Shown: in pieces, positions 45,353 through 56,570 of the stretch
Layout of the letters: every line of letters begins with the position of its first letter
Position numbering within the stretch: position 1 is the first letter of the stretch
Assembly: GCF_023898315.1 (NCBI RefSeq)
Contig: NC_064614.1
Location: 502,092,109 to 502,156,108, forward strand
DNA from: Schistocerca nitens
Lineage: Eukaryota > Arthropoda > Insecta > Orthoptera > Acrididae
Length of the DNA stretch: 64,000 nucleotides
Direction: 5' to 3'
Program-made: the position numbers and the translations under genes
Notes under the pieces: model-generated
The model's database searches: none
Seen by the model: only the letters and a program-made list of their open reading frames with translations
What the model was told of the DNA's origin: nothing

Positions 45353-45518
45353 AACAAAACATTTAAGTACAAGAATAACCCGACTCCCTACACCTCAGTG
45401 TCATCATACTTGGTAACACCATGCTCAAACCAATACAAAAGTAATTAAATGCCAGGAAAAAAAATAATAACTCTTACTACCCCAAATAACTGACACTTAC
45501 TCTGACAACAAAAAATAC

Positions 45519-46166
45519 TGTTGTTGTTGTTGTGGTCTTCAGTCCTGAGACTGGTGTGATGCAGCTCTCCATGTTACTCTATCCTGTGCAAGCTTCTTCA
45601 TCTCCCAGTACCTACTGCAGCCTACACCCTTCTGAATCTGCTTAGTGTATTCATCTCTTGGTCTCCCTCTACGATTTTTACCCTCCACGCTGCCCTCCAA
45701 TGCTAAATTTGTGATCCGTTGATGCCTCAAAACATGTCCTACCAACCGATCCCTTCTTCTAGTCAAGTTGTGCCACAAACTTCTCTTCTCCCCAATCCTA
45801 TTCAGTACCTCCTCATTAGTTACGTGATCTACCCACCTTATCTTCAGCATTCTTCTGTAGCACCACATTTCAAAAGCTTCTATTCTCTTCTTGTCCAAAC
45901 TGGTTATCGTCCATGTTTCAGTTCCATTCATGGCTACACTCCAGACAGATACTTTCAGGAAAGACTTCTGAACACTTTAGTCTATATTTGATGTTAACAA
46001 ATTTCTCTTCTTCAGAAATACTTTTCTTGCCACTGTCAGTCTACATTTTATATCCTCTCTACTTCAGCCATCACCACTTATTTTGCTGCCCAAATAGTAA
46101 AACACATCTACCATTCCAAGTGTCTCATTTCCTGATCTAATTCCATTAGTATCATCCAATTTAGTT
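45519..46166 (-). pseudogene. RTE LINE, 3' segment (copy F, part 1)
   Basis: It runs from the (TTG)n tail to RT C-terminal codons. 45931-45539 is an open frame nearly identical to copy E (MWCYRRMLKIRWVDHVTNEE present). Upstream of about 45950 similarity to E drops sharply. The copy continues after the LTR element C insertion at 53145. Confidence 0.88.
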
Positions 46167-46349
46167 TGAGGTGGATGCTCGGGTGAGATACACCAAACAA
46201 CACCTTATAATCAGGAGTTCATTTATTTACCTATTCACACAAGTAAAGCTTACAGAGAACTGGATGGCAGAACTACACAAAGATAATGTTTTGCTTAGTT
46301 CAAAGATGGTGCTCATATCGATACTAGTGTTGATCTCATCGGCGCCACA
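46167..46349 (-). repeat. 3' LTR of element C
   Basis: 183 bp, matching 52959-53140. It is adjoined at 46350-46385 by a C-rich (minus-strand G-rich) tract that fits a polypurine tract. Confidence 0.92.
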
Positions 46350-46739
46350 TAGGGCCTCCCCCCCCACCCCCCCACCCTCCCAGTAGGGGTGGTCCATGGC
46401 AACCGAACCACGGTCAGCTTGACAGCGTCGTCGGGGAGCTGTGTTGGTAGATGACGTGAAGGAAGGTCCGGCCATCGAACCTGGAAGTTGATGAAGTGCG
46501 CCGGGCGTCATACTGGGCGTGCTGGTTGTGCGGCGACAGGTAGGCCGGCGGTTTGTGGGAGGAACGGAGCGACGACAACGTCTCCAGTGGGCATGGCGAA
46601 CATATAAAGCATGTCCAGGTCGACGTCAGGCGAGAGGGGAACACATTTCACCTGGTGGCAGGAAATGGCGGCGGTTGTGTCATGAGCATCAGATGAAGGG
46701 AAACATATGACGAATAGTGTGTCATCGCATAGTATTATA

Positions 46740-48185
46740 GGATTATGTCTGGGGGGACTGGCACAAACACCTCGAGTGAGGGCATGTTCAAGATGGGGGA
46801 GGGGGGTGCGAGAAACCTCGACAGGGTGAGGCAGGCGATGGGGGAGAGGTCAAAGGCACCGGAGAAGGGTCTGGCGGCGAGGGCCTGATCGTAGGTAAGC
46901 TCGACGTGGGGAGCATGTGATCACTCGAAGGAGTGCGTGAGACCGGAGTAGAAGGCGAGGTCGGAGAAGAGCTCGATGATCGGATCTGGAAGTCACTCGA
47001 CTGAGAGAGTAAGTCCGATGTGGAGGGAGTGGTCGGAGTGTCGTGAGCCACAGCAGTGAGTGGCGTGGTCGTGGCCTGAAGGGGGTAGAAGCGAGCTCGA
47101 CATGAGCAGGCTTAAGTCTGTTGAGAGAGACTGTAACAGCTGAATCTTTTATCTGGATGTCATAGGTGTTGGCTGAGTGCTGGAGAACTCGGTACGGGCT
47201 GGTATATATGGGGGTTGGAGGGGAGCACGGACAGTGTCATCTTGGAGCATGACGTACTCTCAATTGTTCAGAGATTTCAGGACGTGAACCTTAGGGCGGG
47301 AATGGCTGGCGGGTGGAGGGATGCGGAGGTTGATGAAGTGGCGTCTGACGCAGTCCACGAAGGAAGGTAAGTTAGATTGAGGGAGAGAAGCAGAAGGGCT
47401 CACAAGTTCGCCAGGGAGAACAATGATCTAGCCATATACGAACTCGGCTATTGTGCCTTTGAGGTTGTCATAGATCGCACGAATGCCGAGTAGCACAAGG
47501 GGAAGGGCCTCCATCCAAACAGAGTCATGGCATCAAAGAGCCTCCTTGAAAGTGCGATGCCAGCACTCAACTAGCCCGTTACTTTGCGGGTGATATGCTG
47601 TGGTATGGATGCGCCGGATGCCGCAAATGTTACAAATCTCGTTGAACAGGGTGGACTCAAATTGTCTCCCCTAGTCAGTCATGATGATAGATGGACAACC
47701 GAAACATGATACCCATGACTCGACAAAAGCTTGAGCAACAGTTCCTGCTGTGATATTGGGGAGGGGGACAGTCTCGACCCAGCGAGTTGTTTGGTCGATA
47801 GACGAGATAACATAACGAAAGCCGTTAGAGGGGGCGAGAGGGCCTACAATGTCAATGTGAATATGCTGGAAACGCCCAGGAGGGATCGAAAAGGCACCAA
47901 GGGGGGGTGAAGTGTGCTTGTGTACTTTCCAGAGTTGGCACGCGATGCAGGAGCATGCCCATTGCTGGCAGTCGTTGTTGACATTTCTCCACACAAAGCA
48001 CTCTGCTACGAGGCAGGCGGATGCATGAACACCGGGGTGGGCTAAATTATGCAGTGTGTTGAAGACAGCTCGACGGAGCGTGGTTGGGATGCGGGGTGGG
48101 CTAAATTATGCAGTGCATTGAAGACAGCTCGACGGAGCGTGGTTGGGATGAGGGGGGTAATGTCCCCATACTGTCGTCGCACCAG
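46740..48185 (-). pseudogene. Integrase (element C)
   Basis: The frame 47994-47671 contains the end of the zinc-binding domain (CQQWACSCIACQLWKVHKHT), the first catalytic Asp in HIHIDIVGPL and a stop exactly where TDQG is expected (47671-47673 replaces the Gln codon). The same frame then shows GRQFESTLFNE, and HPQSNGLVECWHRTFKEAL with the catalytic Glu. The C-terminal domain with VSLNRLKPAHVEL (about 47125-47090) follows, then a long Pro/Arg/Ser-rich tail. A 59-bp tandem duplication at 48033-48150 disrupts the start. Confidence 0.82.
48033..48150. repeat. 59-bp tandem duplication in element C
   Basis: The unit starting 'cggggtgggctaaattatgc' occurs twice in tandem (48033 and 48092), with only a few differences. 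Its length shifts the frame. Confidence 0.92.
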
Positions 48186-48188
48186 ATC

Positions 48189-49732
48189 TCACCAGAAATA
48201 ATAGGGGAGGTGGTGCGGACGAAAAGTAGTGAAGAGGTAAGAGTCTGAAATGAGGTTTTGTGTGTCCTCATCAGCAGGTTGGAGGTTAGGCAGGTCAGAG
48301 AGGTCTAACAGCGAAGGAACGGCATTGGCTAGTGGAAGGTAATCAGCAACTATATTGTCAGCACCCTTTATGTGTCTGACATCGGTGGTGAACTGATATA
48401 TGAAGTCCATGTATCTCAAACGGTGAGTAGGCAGGTCAGCTGGCAGGTTTAGAATGGCTGCAGCCAGGGTTTTGTGGTCTGTTAAAACATAGAAAGGGCA
48501 TCTCTCAAAGTCAGTCTTAAAATGCTTGATCGCTTTGTAGACCGAGAGCAACTCCCTGTCAAATGCGGAATATTTCCATTGTGCATTGGTGAGCTTGCGC
48601 GAGAAGAACTGCAGAGGCGAAGTTTGGCCGTCGACTGTCTGGCTAAGGACAGCGCCAATGGCAGTATTGCTCGCGTCTGTGGTGATGAAAAGCTGCGCAT
48701 TGGGATGAGGATGCGCGATGGTGCAGGCCTCAGCAAGAAGATTTTTGAGGGCAGTGAAAGAGTCAGTCATAGCAGGGGTCCATGGAACGGGCCGAGATCC
48801 AGAAGTCTTGGTGCCTGCCAAGGCGTCCGTCAGTGGAGCCTGAAACTCCACAGCCCGAGGTAGATGACGGCGATAATAATAAACTGTCCCCAGAAAGTGC
48901 CACAGCTCTTTGAATGACGAAGGTCTGGGTAGGTTTAATACTGTTTGTACATTGTCAGGGGGTGATGAATTGCCATTGGCAGAGACCTGAAAACCAAGAA
49001 AAGTGACAGCGGGTTGATGTAGCTGCAATTTGTCCTGGTTGGTCTCGATGCTGATGTCATCAAGATATGCAAAGCAGAATTTTAGGCCAAATAGCACTTC
49101 ATTGATGAAGCATTGCCAGATCTGGGTTGTGTTTTTGAACCTGAAGGGCATGAACCGAAACTTAAATAACCCGATTGGAATGGTGATTGCTGTCTTCTCT
49201 ATGTCTTCAGGAGCCATGGGAATCTAGTGGTAGACCCGTTTGCAGTCAATGACAGAGAATGTTGACGCACCTACGAGGGAACTCATAAAGTCGGCAATGT
49301 TGGGATGGGGTAGGTGTCAATACTCATTCGAGCGTTTAGTCGACGGTAGTCTCCGCACATGCGCCCGGACCCGTCTTTCTTGGGTGTCATATGAATGGGC
49401 GTAGACCAGCTGCTGGCAGAGGGTTCGATGATGCCGTAGCTGAGAAGTTCAGAAATCTGCTTTTTAAGGTCGGAGAGGGGCTCGGGACAAAGTCGACATG
49501 GTTTACTGGAGATCGGGAGGCCTGGCGTGAGGCGAAGCTTGTGAACCGTGCCGTTGGTGATGACGGAAATGTTGCTGGCGGCATGGGAGGCCGTTTGTTT
49601 ACAATGTGAGGCGGGTGGGGCAGGCGAGTCGAGGTCGTGGTGTTCGGAGCCAGTTGGCAGATCCAACCGGAGCTGAGGCGGCGAAGTTCCGCAGGAGTCA
49701 AAGTGACAAGATGAGGTTTTGTGTGTCCTCAT
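48189..49732 (-). pseudogene. Reverse transcriptase-RNase H (element C)
   Basis: The frame 49732-49283 starts RT with SELLSYGIIEPSASSWSTPI and GRMCGDYRRLNARMSIDTYP. A frameshift near 49217-49283 precedes the frame 49217-48189. That frame contains FRFMPFRFKNTTQIWQ, the catalytic FAYLDDISI, FLGFQVSANG, the RNase H start LFITTDASNTAIGAVLSQ, FFSRKLTNAQWKYSAFDREL and YVLTDHKTLAAAI. These are standard Gypsy motifs in order. One frameshift, not extensive decay, is the main break. Confidence 0.9.
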
Positions 49733-49981
49733 CAGCAGGTTGGAGGTTAGGCAGGTCAGAGAGGTCTAACAGCGAAGGAACGGCATCGACTAGTGGAAGG
49801 TAATCAGCAACTATATTGTCAGCACCCTTTATGTGTCTGACATCGGTGGTGAACTGAGATATGAAGTCCATGTATCTCAAACGGTGAGTAGGCAGGTCAG
49901 CTGGCAGGTTTAGAATGGCTGCAGCCAGGGTTTTGTGGTCTGTTAAAACATAGAAAGGGCATCTCTCAAAGTCAGTCTTAA
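49711..49981 (-). repeat. 271-bp extra copy of the RNase H segment in the pol linker (element C)
   Basis: 49711-49981 repeats 48250-48520 almost exactly, in the same orientation ('atgaggttttgtgtgtcctc' to 'tctcaaagtcagtctta'). The extra copy sits between protease and RT, with RNase H peptides such as YVLTDHKTLAAAI in the wrong place. Confidence 0.93.
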
Positions 49982-49989
49982 GCAGTGGC

Positions 49990-51001
49990 ACCGTGGTCGG
50001 GTGAGCTCGGTAGAGCTTGTGAAGTGTTAGTGAGTCCACTGTCCGAGGACGCGGCCTGTGGCAGTGCGGTCGTGGGAGAAGCGCTAGGCACGAGTGCACT
50101 GTTTGTGTTGTCAGTGGCGGTCGCACAGCGGCGCGCAGGAGCTGAAGTTGCATAGTTTGAGGTGCTGTCCACGAGGGGAGGGGTAGGAGCTGTCAGTTTG
50201 GGAACACGTGACGGTCGTCGCGCATACACACTCATGTCTGGCCGAGTGTCAAATGCTGCCGTGTTAGGGGGGTGTGATCCTGTGGAACTGTCAGTACACG
50301 TTATGGTAGACTTGATAGCACAGTTGTGAGGGGTAGAAGGAGTTAAGCACACGGAGGCTCGATTGCTGGGACTACAAGCAGATTCGGTGCACTTACTGAC
50401 CTTACTTTGTCCTTGCTGCAGTGTCTGTAATTCCTTTGCTGCATCAGATAGGTGGAGATGAGTTTCATGGGGCCGGAGGGAGAGCTCGATGTTTTCCTTG
50501 CGTAGGCGAGCAACGTTTTCAAGCTCAACAAGGCACTTGTGCGTTGTTTCTTGTAACGTCATCAACAGAGCCAAGCATGTATGGATGAGATGAGCCTGGA
50601 CTAACGTGTCAGGGTGGTGTTTGCTCGACAGAGCACAGGGAAAGTGAGTTTTGGACGGGTGATGAAACACGGTGTTTCGCACTAGGTCTAGTGAAAGTTT
50701 GTGGTGTTGCAAGAAGTCAATGCCTAGTATAGGTTCCTCAATATTGCACACTAAAAACGTCCACTCGAGTTTGCAGTTTGCGGAGTGAGATGACGTGGGA
50801 GGTTGAACCTGAGCATTGTAGTTTAGTAGAATTCACAGCTTGCAGTGAAGTATGATGAGGGCAGATGTTCAACGACACTAAGGACGTAGGCAGCAGCGAA
50901 ACATTGGTGCCTGTGTCCACTAGGAAAAAGTATCTCAATGAAATGTCTTTAATATAAAGTCGTCCGTAATTATCCGATTGTTCCCGGACAGAATGGAGCA
51001 C
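49990..51001 (-). pseudogene. Protease and linker (element C)
   Basis: The frame 51001-50738 holds the aspartic protease start, with FFLVDTGTNVSLLPTSL (DTG active site). The frame 50751-49978 continues with EEPILGIDFLQHHKLSLDL, the protease end, then a long Ser/Thr/Pro-rich linker. The frames overlap by 14 bases, indicating a frameshift inside the protease. The linker is cut by the extra RNase H segment. Confidence 0.82.
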
Positions 51002-51045
51002 TGGGAGGTGCCTGTCATGTTGTGTGCAGGATGCGGCACCTGGAC

Positions 51046-52868
51046 CTACCTGCGATCTGTGTTTGGGAAGCAGCAGGGTGGTTTGCAGTTCCGTGCTGCC
51101 TCACAAAACCGTGTGTGGAAGTAACAATATGGGTAGTGCGGCTGCATTTCCTGTGGAAAGTTCGTTGCCAGAGGTGGTGGCTGAGGTTTGGAGGCCACAT
51201 CTAGTTCGGTTGCAGGAGGGGGTGTGACCGAGGGCGGAGCCGGTGACATCCCAGCTGTTTGTATACTGCGTCCTGGAGCAAGCGGAATGGTCGGTACAGT
51301 GCGGCCCCGGCTGTGTCTGGCCGCAGGATGAGGAGTCTGAACCTGAGACTTGTCAGGTAGGCAGTGGCTAGCGAAATAGAGCAGTGATGCCTCATGTAGC
51401 TTGTCAGCAACTGTCATTTGTTGCTCGACGGGTTCGGGAGACCTCTGAGCCAGAGCAAAGCAGATGTGGGAAGGTAGTTTATCTGGCCATATGGTGAGGA
51501 GAGCTGTGTCAGAGAGTAGATAGTCGCTGACCAGGGCCCGTAGCTGTCTCCAAAGCTGTGAAGGGTTGTCATTACCTAGTTGCTCGATGTGGAGCACTTG
51601 CCGTATTTCTGTCTCAGTTGAGCGCGCAGGCCGAATTAGAACTGTCTTTTTGGGTAGCGTGTACCAGGTAGCTGAGTCCGGGGCACCAATCAGGTCAGCA
51701 ATTAAGTCCTCCTGGTCATGCAGGTGGGTGACGAGGCACAGAAATCTGGTTGATCCGTCGAGTTTGAAATGGTCAAACACTTCGTCCACAATTTTGAACC
51801 AGGTTGTTGCCCTGGCGGGATTGAACGGCTCAGCATCAGTAAGCATTGTAGAATGTTTGGAAGAACAGGGTGAGTTGAATTTGTCAAGGCACTGCCTGAA
51901 ATGGGCTGTTGCTGCTGTAGTATTCCAGGAGAGTGTGTCTCCAGGGTATGTGGCGATGACACCTGGTCAGGTGGCAGCGTGAAGGTGATGCGTTGTGGCT
52001 GAGTGTGATCCATCACGACGCAGAAGGCCGACGCGAGTGAGACACTGTAATGTGTCAATTGTGGTTGTGGAAGTTCGACTGGAGCCGGCCTGGGGGTGAC
52101 AGGTGATAAAAAGTTCGAAGTTTGAAAACGCGTGCCAGTCCGCGGAAAACTTGACGTGCAATCAGAGTCAGAGCCGCTTGTGTTGCAGGGATGCTGCCGA
52201 GGTGTGGGCTGTCCAAAAGCACTGTGAGGAAAATGATGTCGAACGTTGGGCAGAATGTGTGAATATTCACTGTTCATAGTCACATCACTCAAAATGGTGT
52301 GCGGAAAAGATGAATGTCATGGCACAAAACACTGAGGCGTAGCAGTAGGACGGAGATGGAGGTCAGGCATAGATAACAAGCCATTGTTCCTGTTGCAGGC
52401 CGAGATATTGAAGCAGGAAGGCATGTGCTGGTGCTGAACCGAGGCAGGCACAGGCGTGGTCGGATGCTGAGTAGGTTGACCTGTGAACAAAGCAGTTCTG
52501 GCCACATGGCAGGAATCCGCATGGTACTGCATGGATTGTGGCATGGCAAACCATTGTCCTGGTGGTGGTAGGATATCCAAGGGAGCATTTTCAGAAATCG
52601 GCATTGATCCCACACTGCACGGAGATCCGTTAGAGGTAACTGCACCGTTGATGAGGGAGGGCATATGTGGCGGGAACAAAGGCATCTGATAGCTGGAGTC
52701 ATGCACACTCCTAACCTCACTTATTGTTGCAGGCACGAAAACATCTGGCAAAATTGGCGTAATCGACGAGTGAGAGGCATCGTGTTGCAGTCCTGGTGGG
52801 TGTACATCGCCCGCAACACGATGCATGTCGATCACAAAATCCGGCATTAGGTGTTGGGCCAAAGCCAT
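51046..52868 (-). pseudogene. Gag (element C)
   Basis: The probable start is the ATG at 52868 (MALAQHLMPDFVID). A Pro/His-rich N-terminal part runs to a stop at 52317, resumes in the same frame to about 51890, then shifts frame into 51846-51046. There capsid motifs FNPARATTWFKIVDEVFDHF and LGNDNPSQLWRQLRALV are followed by the Gypsy-type Cys/His end CYFHTRFCEAARNCKPPC. One stop and one frameshift separate it from an intact Gag. Confidence 0.78.
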
Positions 52869-52945
52869 TGTTCGAATGTTGTGTTGATGTAATACACACA
52901 AAAGTAACCAACGCAGAGGCTGTAGACACAGTAAAACGTTACAAC

Positions 52946-52957
52946 TCGGGGTCACCA
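52946..52957 (-). other. Primer-binding site of element C
   Basis: The complement TGGTGACCCCGA is identical to the complement of the 3' end of insect/animal tRNA-Trp (ending CGGGGTCA-CCA) for 12 bases, one base inside the 5' LTR. Confidence 0.7.
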
Positions 52958-52958
52958 G

Positions 52959-53140
52959 TGAGCTGGATGCTCGGGTGAGATACACCAAACAACACCTTAT
53001 AATCAGGAGTTCATTTGTTTACCTCTTCACACAAGTAAAGTTTACAGAGAACTGGATGGCAGAACTACACAAAGATAATGTTTTGCTTAGTTCAAAGATG
53101 ATGCTAGGATCAATACTGGTGTTGATCTCATCGGGCCACA
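52959..53140 (-). repeat. 5' LTR of element C
   Basis: 182 bp, paired with 46167-46349. Minus-strand ends TG...CA. Confidence 0.92.
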
Positions 53141-53144
53141 AGTT

Positions 53145-54735
53145 CAATTGCATTCCATTATCCCTTCTTTCTTCTGTTGATGTTCATCTTCTATCCTTCT
53201 TTCAAGACACTGTCCATTTCATTCAACTGCTCTTCCAAGTCTTTTTCTGTCTCTGACAGAACTACAATGTCATTGACAAACCTCAAGGGTTTTATTTCTT
53301 CTCTCTGAATTTTAATTTGTACTCCAAATTTGTCTTTGATTTCCTTAATTCCTTGCTCTTCTCAACCACCACTTCTTGTTCATGCCCTTTGACTCTTATA
53401 ATTGCCATCTGGTTTCTATACAAGTTGTGAATAGCATTTTGCTCCCTGTATTTTATCCTTGCTATCCTCAGAATTTCAAATAGAGTATTCCAGAATAAAC
53501 AAAGTTTTGCCTTTACTTAACCTATCTTCTAAGATAAGTCATAGTGTCATTGCCTCGTGTGTTCATACATTTCTCCAGAATCCAAATTGACCTTCCCTGA
53601 GGTCAACTTCTGCCAGATTTTCCATTTTTTTGTATAGAATTATGTTAGTATTTTGCAACAATGACTTATTAAATTGATAGGTCAGTAAATTTCACAATTT
53701 CATTGGATTTGGAATTATTACATTATTCTTGAAGTCTGAGGGTATTTTGCCTGTCTCATACATCACATATGCCAAATGGAAGAGTTTTGTCATGGCTGGC
53801 CCCCCCAAGGCTATCTGTAGAACTGATGGAATGACATTTACTCCAAGGGCCTTGCTTCATCTTAGGACTTTCAGTGCTCTGTCAAATTCTTTTTGCAATA
53901 TCATATCTCCTATCTCATTTTCATCTACATCCTCTTCCAGTTCTACATTATTGCCTTCCAGTTCATCTCTCTTCTAAAGCCCCTCTACCTCTATATACTC
54001 CTACATTTCAGCTTTCCCCTATTTGCTTAGTATTGATTTTTCATCTGCACTCTTGATATTCATACAACTACTTCTCTTTTCTGTACAAGTCTCTTTCATT
54101 TTCATGTAGGTGATATCTACTTTTCCCCTAGTGAAATATGTTTTGTCCTCTAGCCATTCCTCCTTAACCATTTTGCATTTCCTGTCAGTTTCCTTGTTTG
54201 CATTTCATTTGCTGCATTTTTATGTTTTCCCCATTCATAATTTATATTCAGTACCTCTTGTGTTATTCAAGGATTTCTACTATGCCTTGACTTTTATCTA
54301 TTGGATCCTCTGCTTCCTTCACCATTTTATCTCTTAAAGCCTCTCATTTGTCTTCTACTGTATTCCTTTTCCCTGTTTTAGTCAACTGTTGCCTAATGCA
54401 CTCTCTGAAACTCTCAATAACCTCTGGTTCATTCAACATGTCCTTAATTTCCTACCTTTTTGTGATTTCTGAAGTTTTAATCTACAGTTGATAACCAATA
54501 AATTGTGATTGTTGTCAGAGTCCACATCTGCCACTGAAAATGTCTTACAATTTAAAATCTGGTTCTGGAACCTCTGCCTTACCATTATATAATCAATCTA
54601 TAGCCTTCTGGTATCTCTATGTGTCTTCCATATATATAATAATATATAACCTTCTTTCATGATTCTTAAAAGAAGTGTCAGCAATGATTAAATAACACTC
54701 TGTGCATAACTGTACCAGATGGCTTCCTCTGCCAC
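53145..54735 (-). pseudogene. RTE LINE, 5' segment (copy F, part 2)
   Basis: It continues the alignment of 45519-46166 after the LTR element. RT palm and fingers blocks ('tgtctctgacagaactacaa', 'tctttactt', 'tttgtcatggctggc') and the end of the endonuclease (about 54480-54720) are recognisable in complement, but stops and indels are frequent. It ends in a C-rich tract at 54736-54783. The first half of the endonuclease and the leader are absent. Confidence 0.85.
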
Positions 54736-54783
54736 CCCCCCCCCCCCTGCCACACCCCCCCCCCCTGCCACCCCCCCCCACTC
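54736..54783. repeat. C-rich low-complexity tract
   Basis: Three C-runs separated by TGCCA lie at the truncated 5' end of RTE copy F. Confidence 0.9.
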
Positions 54784-54805
54784 CCGTCGATATTAACTTT
54801 CTACT

Positions 54806-55385
54806 GCCTAATCTCCTTGTGTAATTATGACAAATATTATGTCACAAGAAAGGAGGTGATTTCATCCTACAATATGGCACAAATTTCAGGTGACACCACT
54901 GTTTGTGCAGGCAGAGGAGTATGGATGTTCCAAGAAATCTGGGACCTGTGTTGGTGGTACTGTAAATAGCAACAGTGACACTCAACCACACAGGCATTGA
55001 TGGAGAAATCAGAGACTGTCTTGCAATGAACTGTCCAGACCTAAACCAACCCAAAACATAAATTTGTTACCATTGGTCTGAGCAGGAATGAAAACCAGCA
55101 CAACTGTCTAGCCTCCTCGTGTAGTTATGACAAATATTATGCCATGAAAAAGGAGGTGACTTCATCCTACAGTATGGAACAACTTTCAGCAACACCACTT
55201 TAGCAAAGCACTGTCTGTGCAGGCAGAGGGATTTGGATGTTCCAGGGAAGTTGGGAGCTATGCTGGTGGTATTGTAACTAGCAACAGTGGCACCCAGATC
55301 ACACAGGCCTTGATGGAGGAACCAGACTGTGTCTTGCAATTGTCTGTCCAAATTTAAACCGATCCAAAACATAATTCTGTTACCC
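54806..55385. repeat. Two tandem copies of an unidentified 300-bp unit
   Basis: Unit 1 (54806-55105) and unit 2 (55106-55385) align end to end with a period of 300 bp, sharing blocks such as 'atgacaaatattatg', 'ggaggtga.ttcatcctaca' and 'tttgtgcaggcagagg'. On the minus strand both units translate to related peptides ending near VPYCRMKSPPF, so each may be a fragment of a coding repeat. I do not recognise the family. By-eye divergence suggests an old duplication. Confidence 0.75.
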
Positions 55386-55925
55386 TTAAAAGGATGGCTC
55401 TCAAGAGCCATAAAGAAGGCAACCACTCAAAACAATCTTTGACAAAAACAAACAATTCTAAATGCCACAGATCTCCAGCTCTACCATATGACAACTCTGA
55501 GGATATGTTACTTAGATTCTTCATAAAGTACAACCAGATGGAGAATTGTGATAAGGAGAGAGAGAGAGAGAGAGAGAGAAACTTACACACAACAGTAATT
55601 AGATGCTTAAATGTATGAGAGAGAGAGAGGAAGTAAAGATTTCCTGACTGCAGTAGTTTAATGGCCTTAAAGAGACAAATAGAGATGGAACTGTTAAGTT
55701 TAATAAATGATTCCACTGGCAGATTGATAAAATTAATAAAAATGGCCATATAATCTTGTGTGAATATTTTAATGCCAGAATGGATTATGTGTCAGAATGA
55801 GGACCAGTCTGATAATTTGGAGTAGATCATTGCAATAATAAGAACAATGAACTTAAGCACTTTGTTTCCATAACTCACTTAAATATCATATAAACTTTCA
55901 TAAAGAAAAATAACCTACACAAACA
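55386..55925. other. Unassigned with (GA)n
   Basis: A (GA)n run at 55557-55579 and a shorter one at 55618-55629. No gene is recognised. Confidence 0.5.
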
Positions 55926-55929
55926 TTTT

Positions 55930-56570
55930 AGGTCTGTTCAAAAAATAATTGAGCAAGTTGTGGGCAGAATTGTGACTAGAGGAGGACAGTGATCTAATTT
56001 TGGGCACAAACCCATGAACCAACTGTGTTGAGAGTGGGCAGGTGCGATGTCATGTGAGTGAGGCATGAGTCGTGTTGCAACATATTTTGTTGCTGCGTGA
56101 ATTTTCTCATGCAGCTTTTTCAAGAAACTTGCTCTGTAGTGGTGGTTCATTGTTTGACACTGAAGTAAAAATTCAAAATACACAGTTGCATCTTTGACAC
56201 TGAAGTGAAACTGTCACACTTTATTTAAGCATGCAGATCATTTATCACTTCACGGTTATTACTAGCCTTTTATTTTGATTTTGTAGATATAAAATTAAGA
56301 CTCAGCTCTTTTGATGATCTTTTGCTTGAGAACTGCACCATCATCTATTGCTCAAATGAGGAACATACTGTGGTGCAATTTCAGGCATGTTCCGTCTTTC
56401 AGCTAAAATCTCATTACATCTACCAATTGAGATTCCAATTTCTTCAGCAAGTTCTGTGAAGTTACCCAACTGCTGGTGAGACTCGTATCCTTTACTTTTT
56501 GGATATGAGCACCATCAGGTGAGGTTGAAGGCCTTCTTTATTGATTATCAATCACATTTAAACATACAGA
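55930..56570 (-). pseudogene. Mariner-like transposase relic
   Basis: The minus strand near 56545-56350 reads RRPSTSPDGAHIQKVKD, then NFTELAEEIGISIGRCNEIL after a frameshift, the second helix-turn-helix of mariner transposases. Near 56060-56020 DIAPAHSQHS resembles the second catalytic Asp block. The central part is deleted. 'aggtctgttcaaaaaataat' at 55931-55950 resembles a mariner terminal repeat, but its partner was not found. Confidence 0.55.

Larger units (their letters stand above)
41189..45519 (-). mobile_element. LTR element B: env-bearing Gypsy-like retroelement lacking RT
   Basis: In element order (right to left) it contains a short leader, gag, a zinc knuckle, protease, the second half of integrase, an Env-like protein, a polypurine tract and a 900-bp 3' LTR. 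RT, RNase H and the N-terminal part of integrase are gone, apparently in one deletion near 44107. The 5' LTR is not seen: at 45519 the sequence is replaced by the 3' end of RTE copy F. It lies in the 5' LTR of element A, so it is younger than A. Confidence 0.78.
46167..53140 (-). mobile_element. LTR element C: Gypsy-type retrotransposon
   Basis: Two LTRs (46167-46349 and 52959-53140) bound a 6.97-kb element with TG...CA ends and a 4-bp target duplication AGTT (46163-46166, 53141-53144), inserted in RTE copy F. Minus-strand order is 5' LTR, primer-binding site, gag, protease, RT-RNase H, integrase, polypurine tract and 3' LTR. No env was found. The LTRs differ at about ten bases plus one indel by eye. 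Coding regions carry several stops and frameshifts plus a 271-bp internal duplication. Confidence 0.93.

Noticed and set aside
54806..55385. CRISPR-like or satellite array
   Set aside because: Only two long (300-bp) diverged units with no spacers; a eukaryotic dispersed repeat context.
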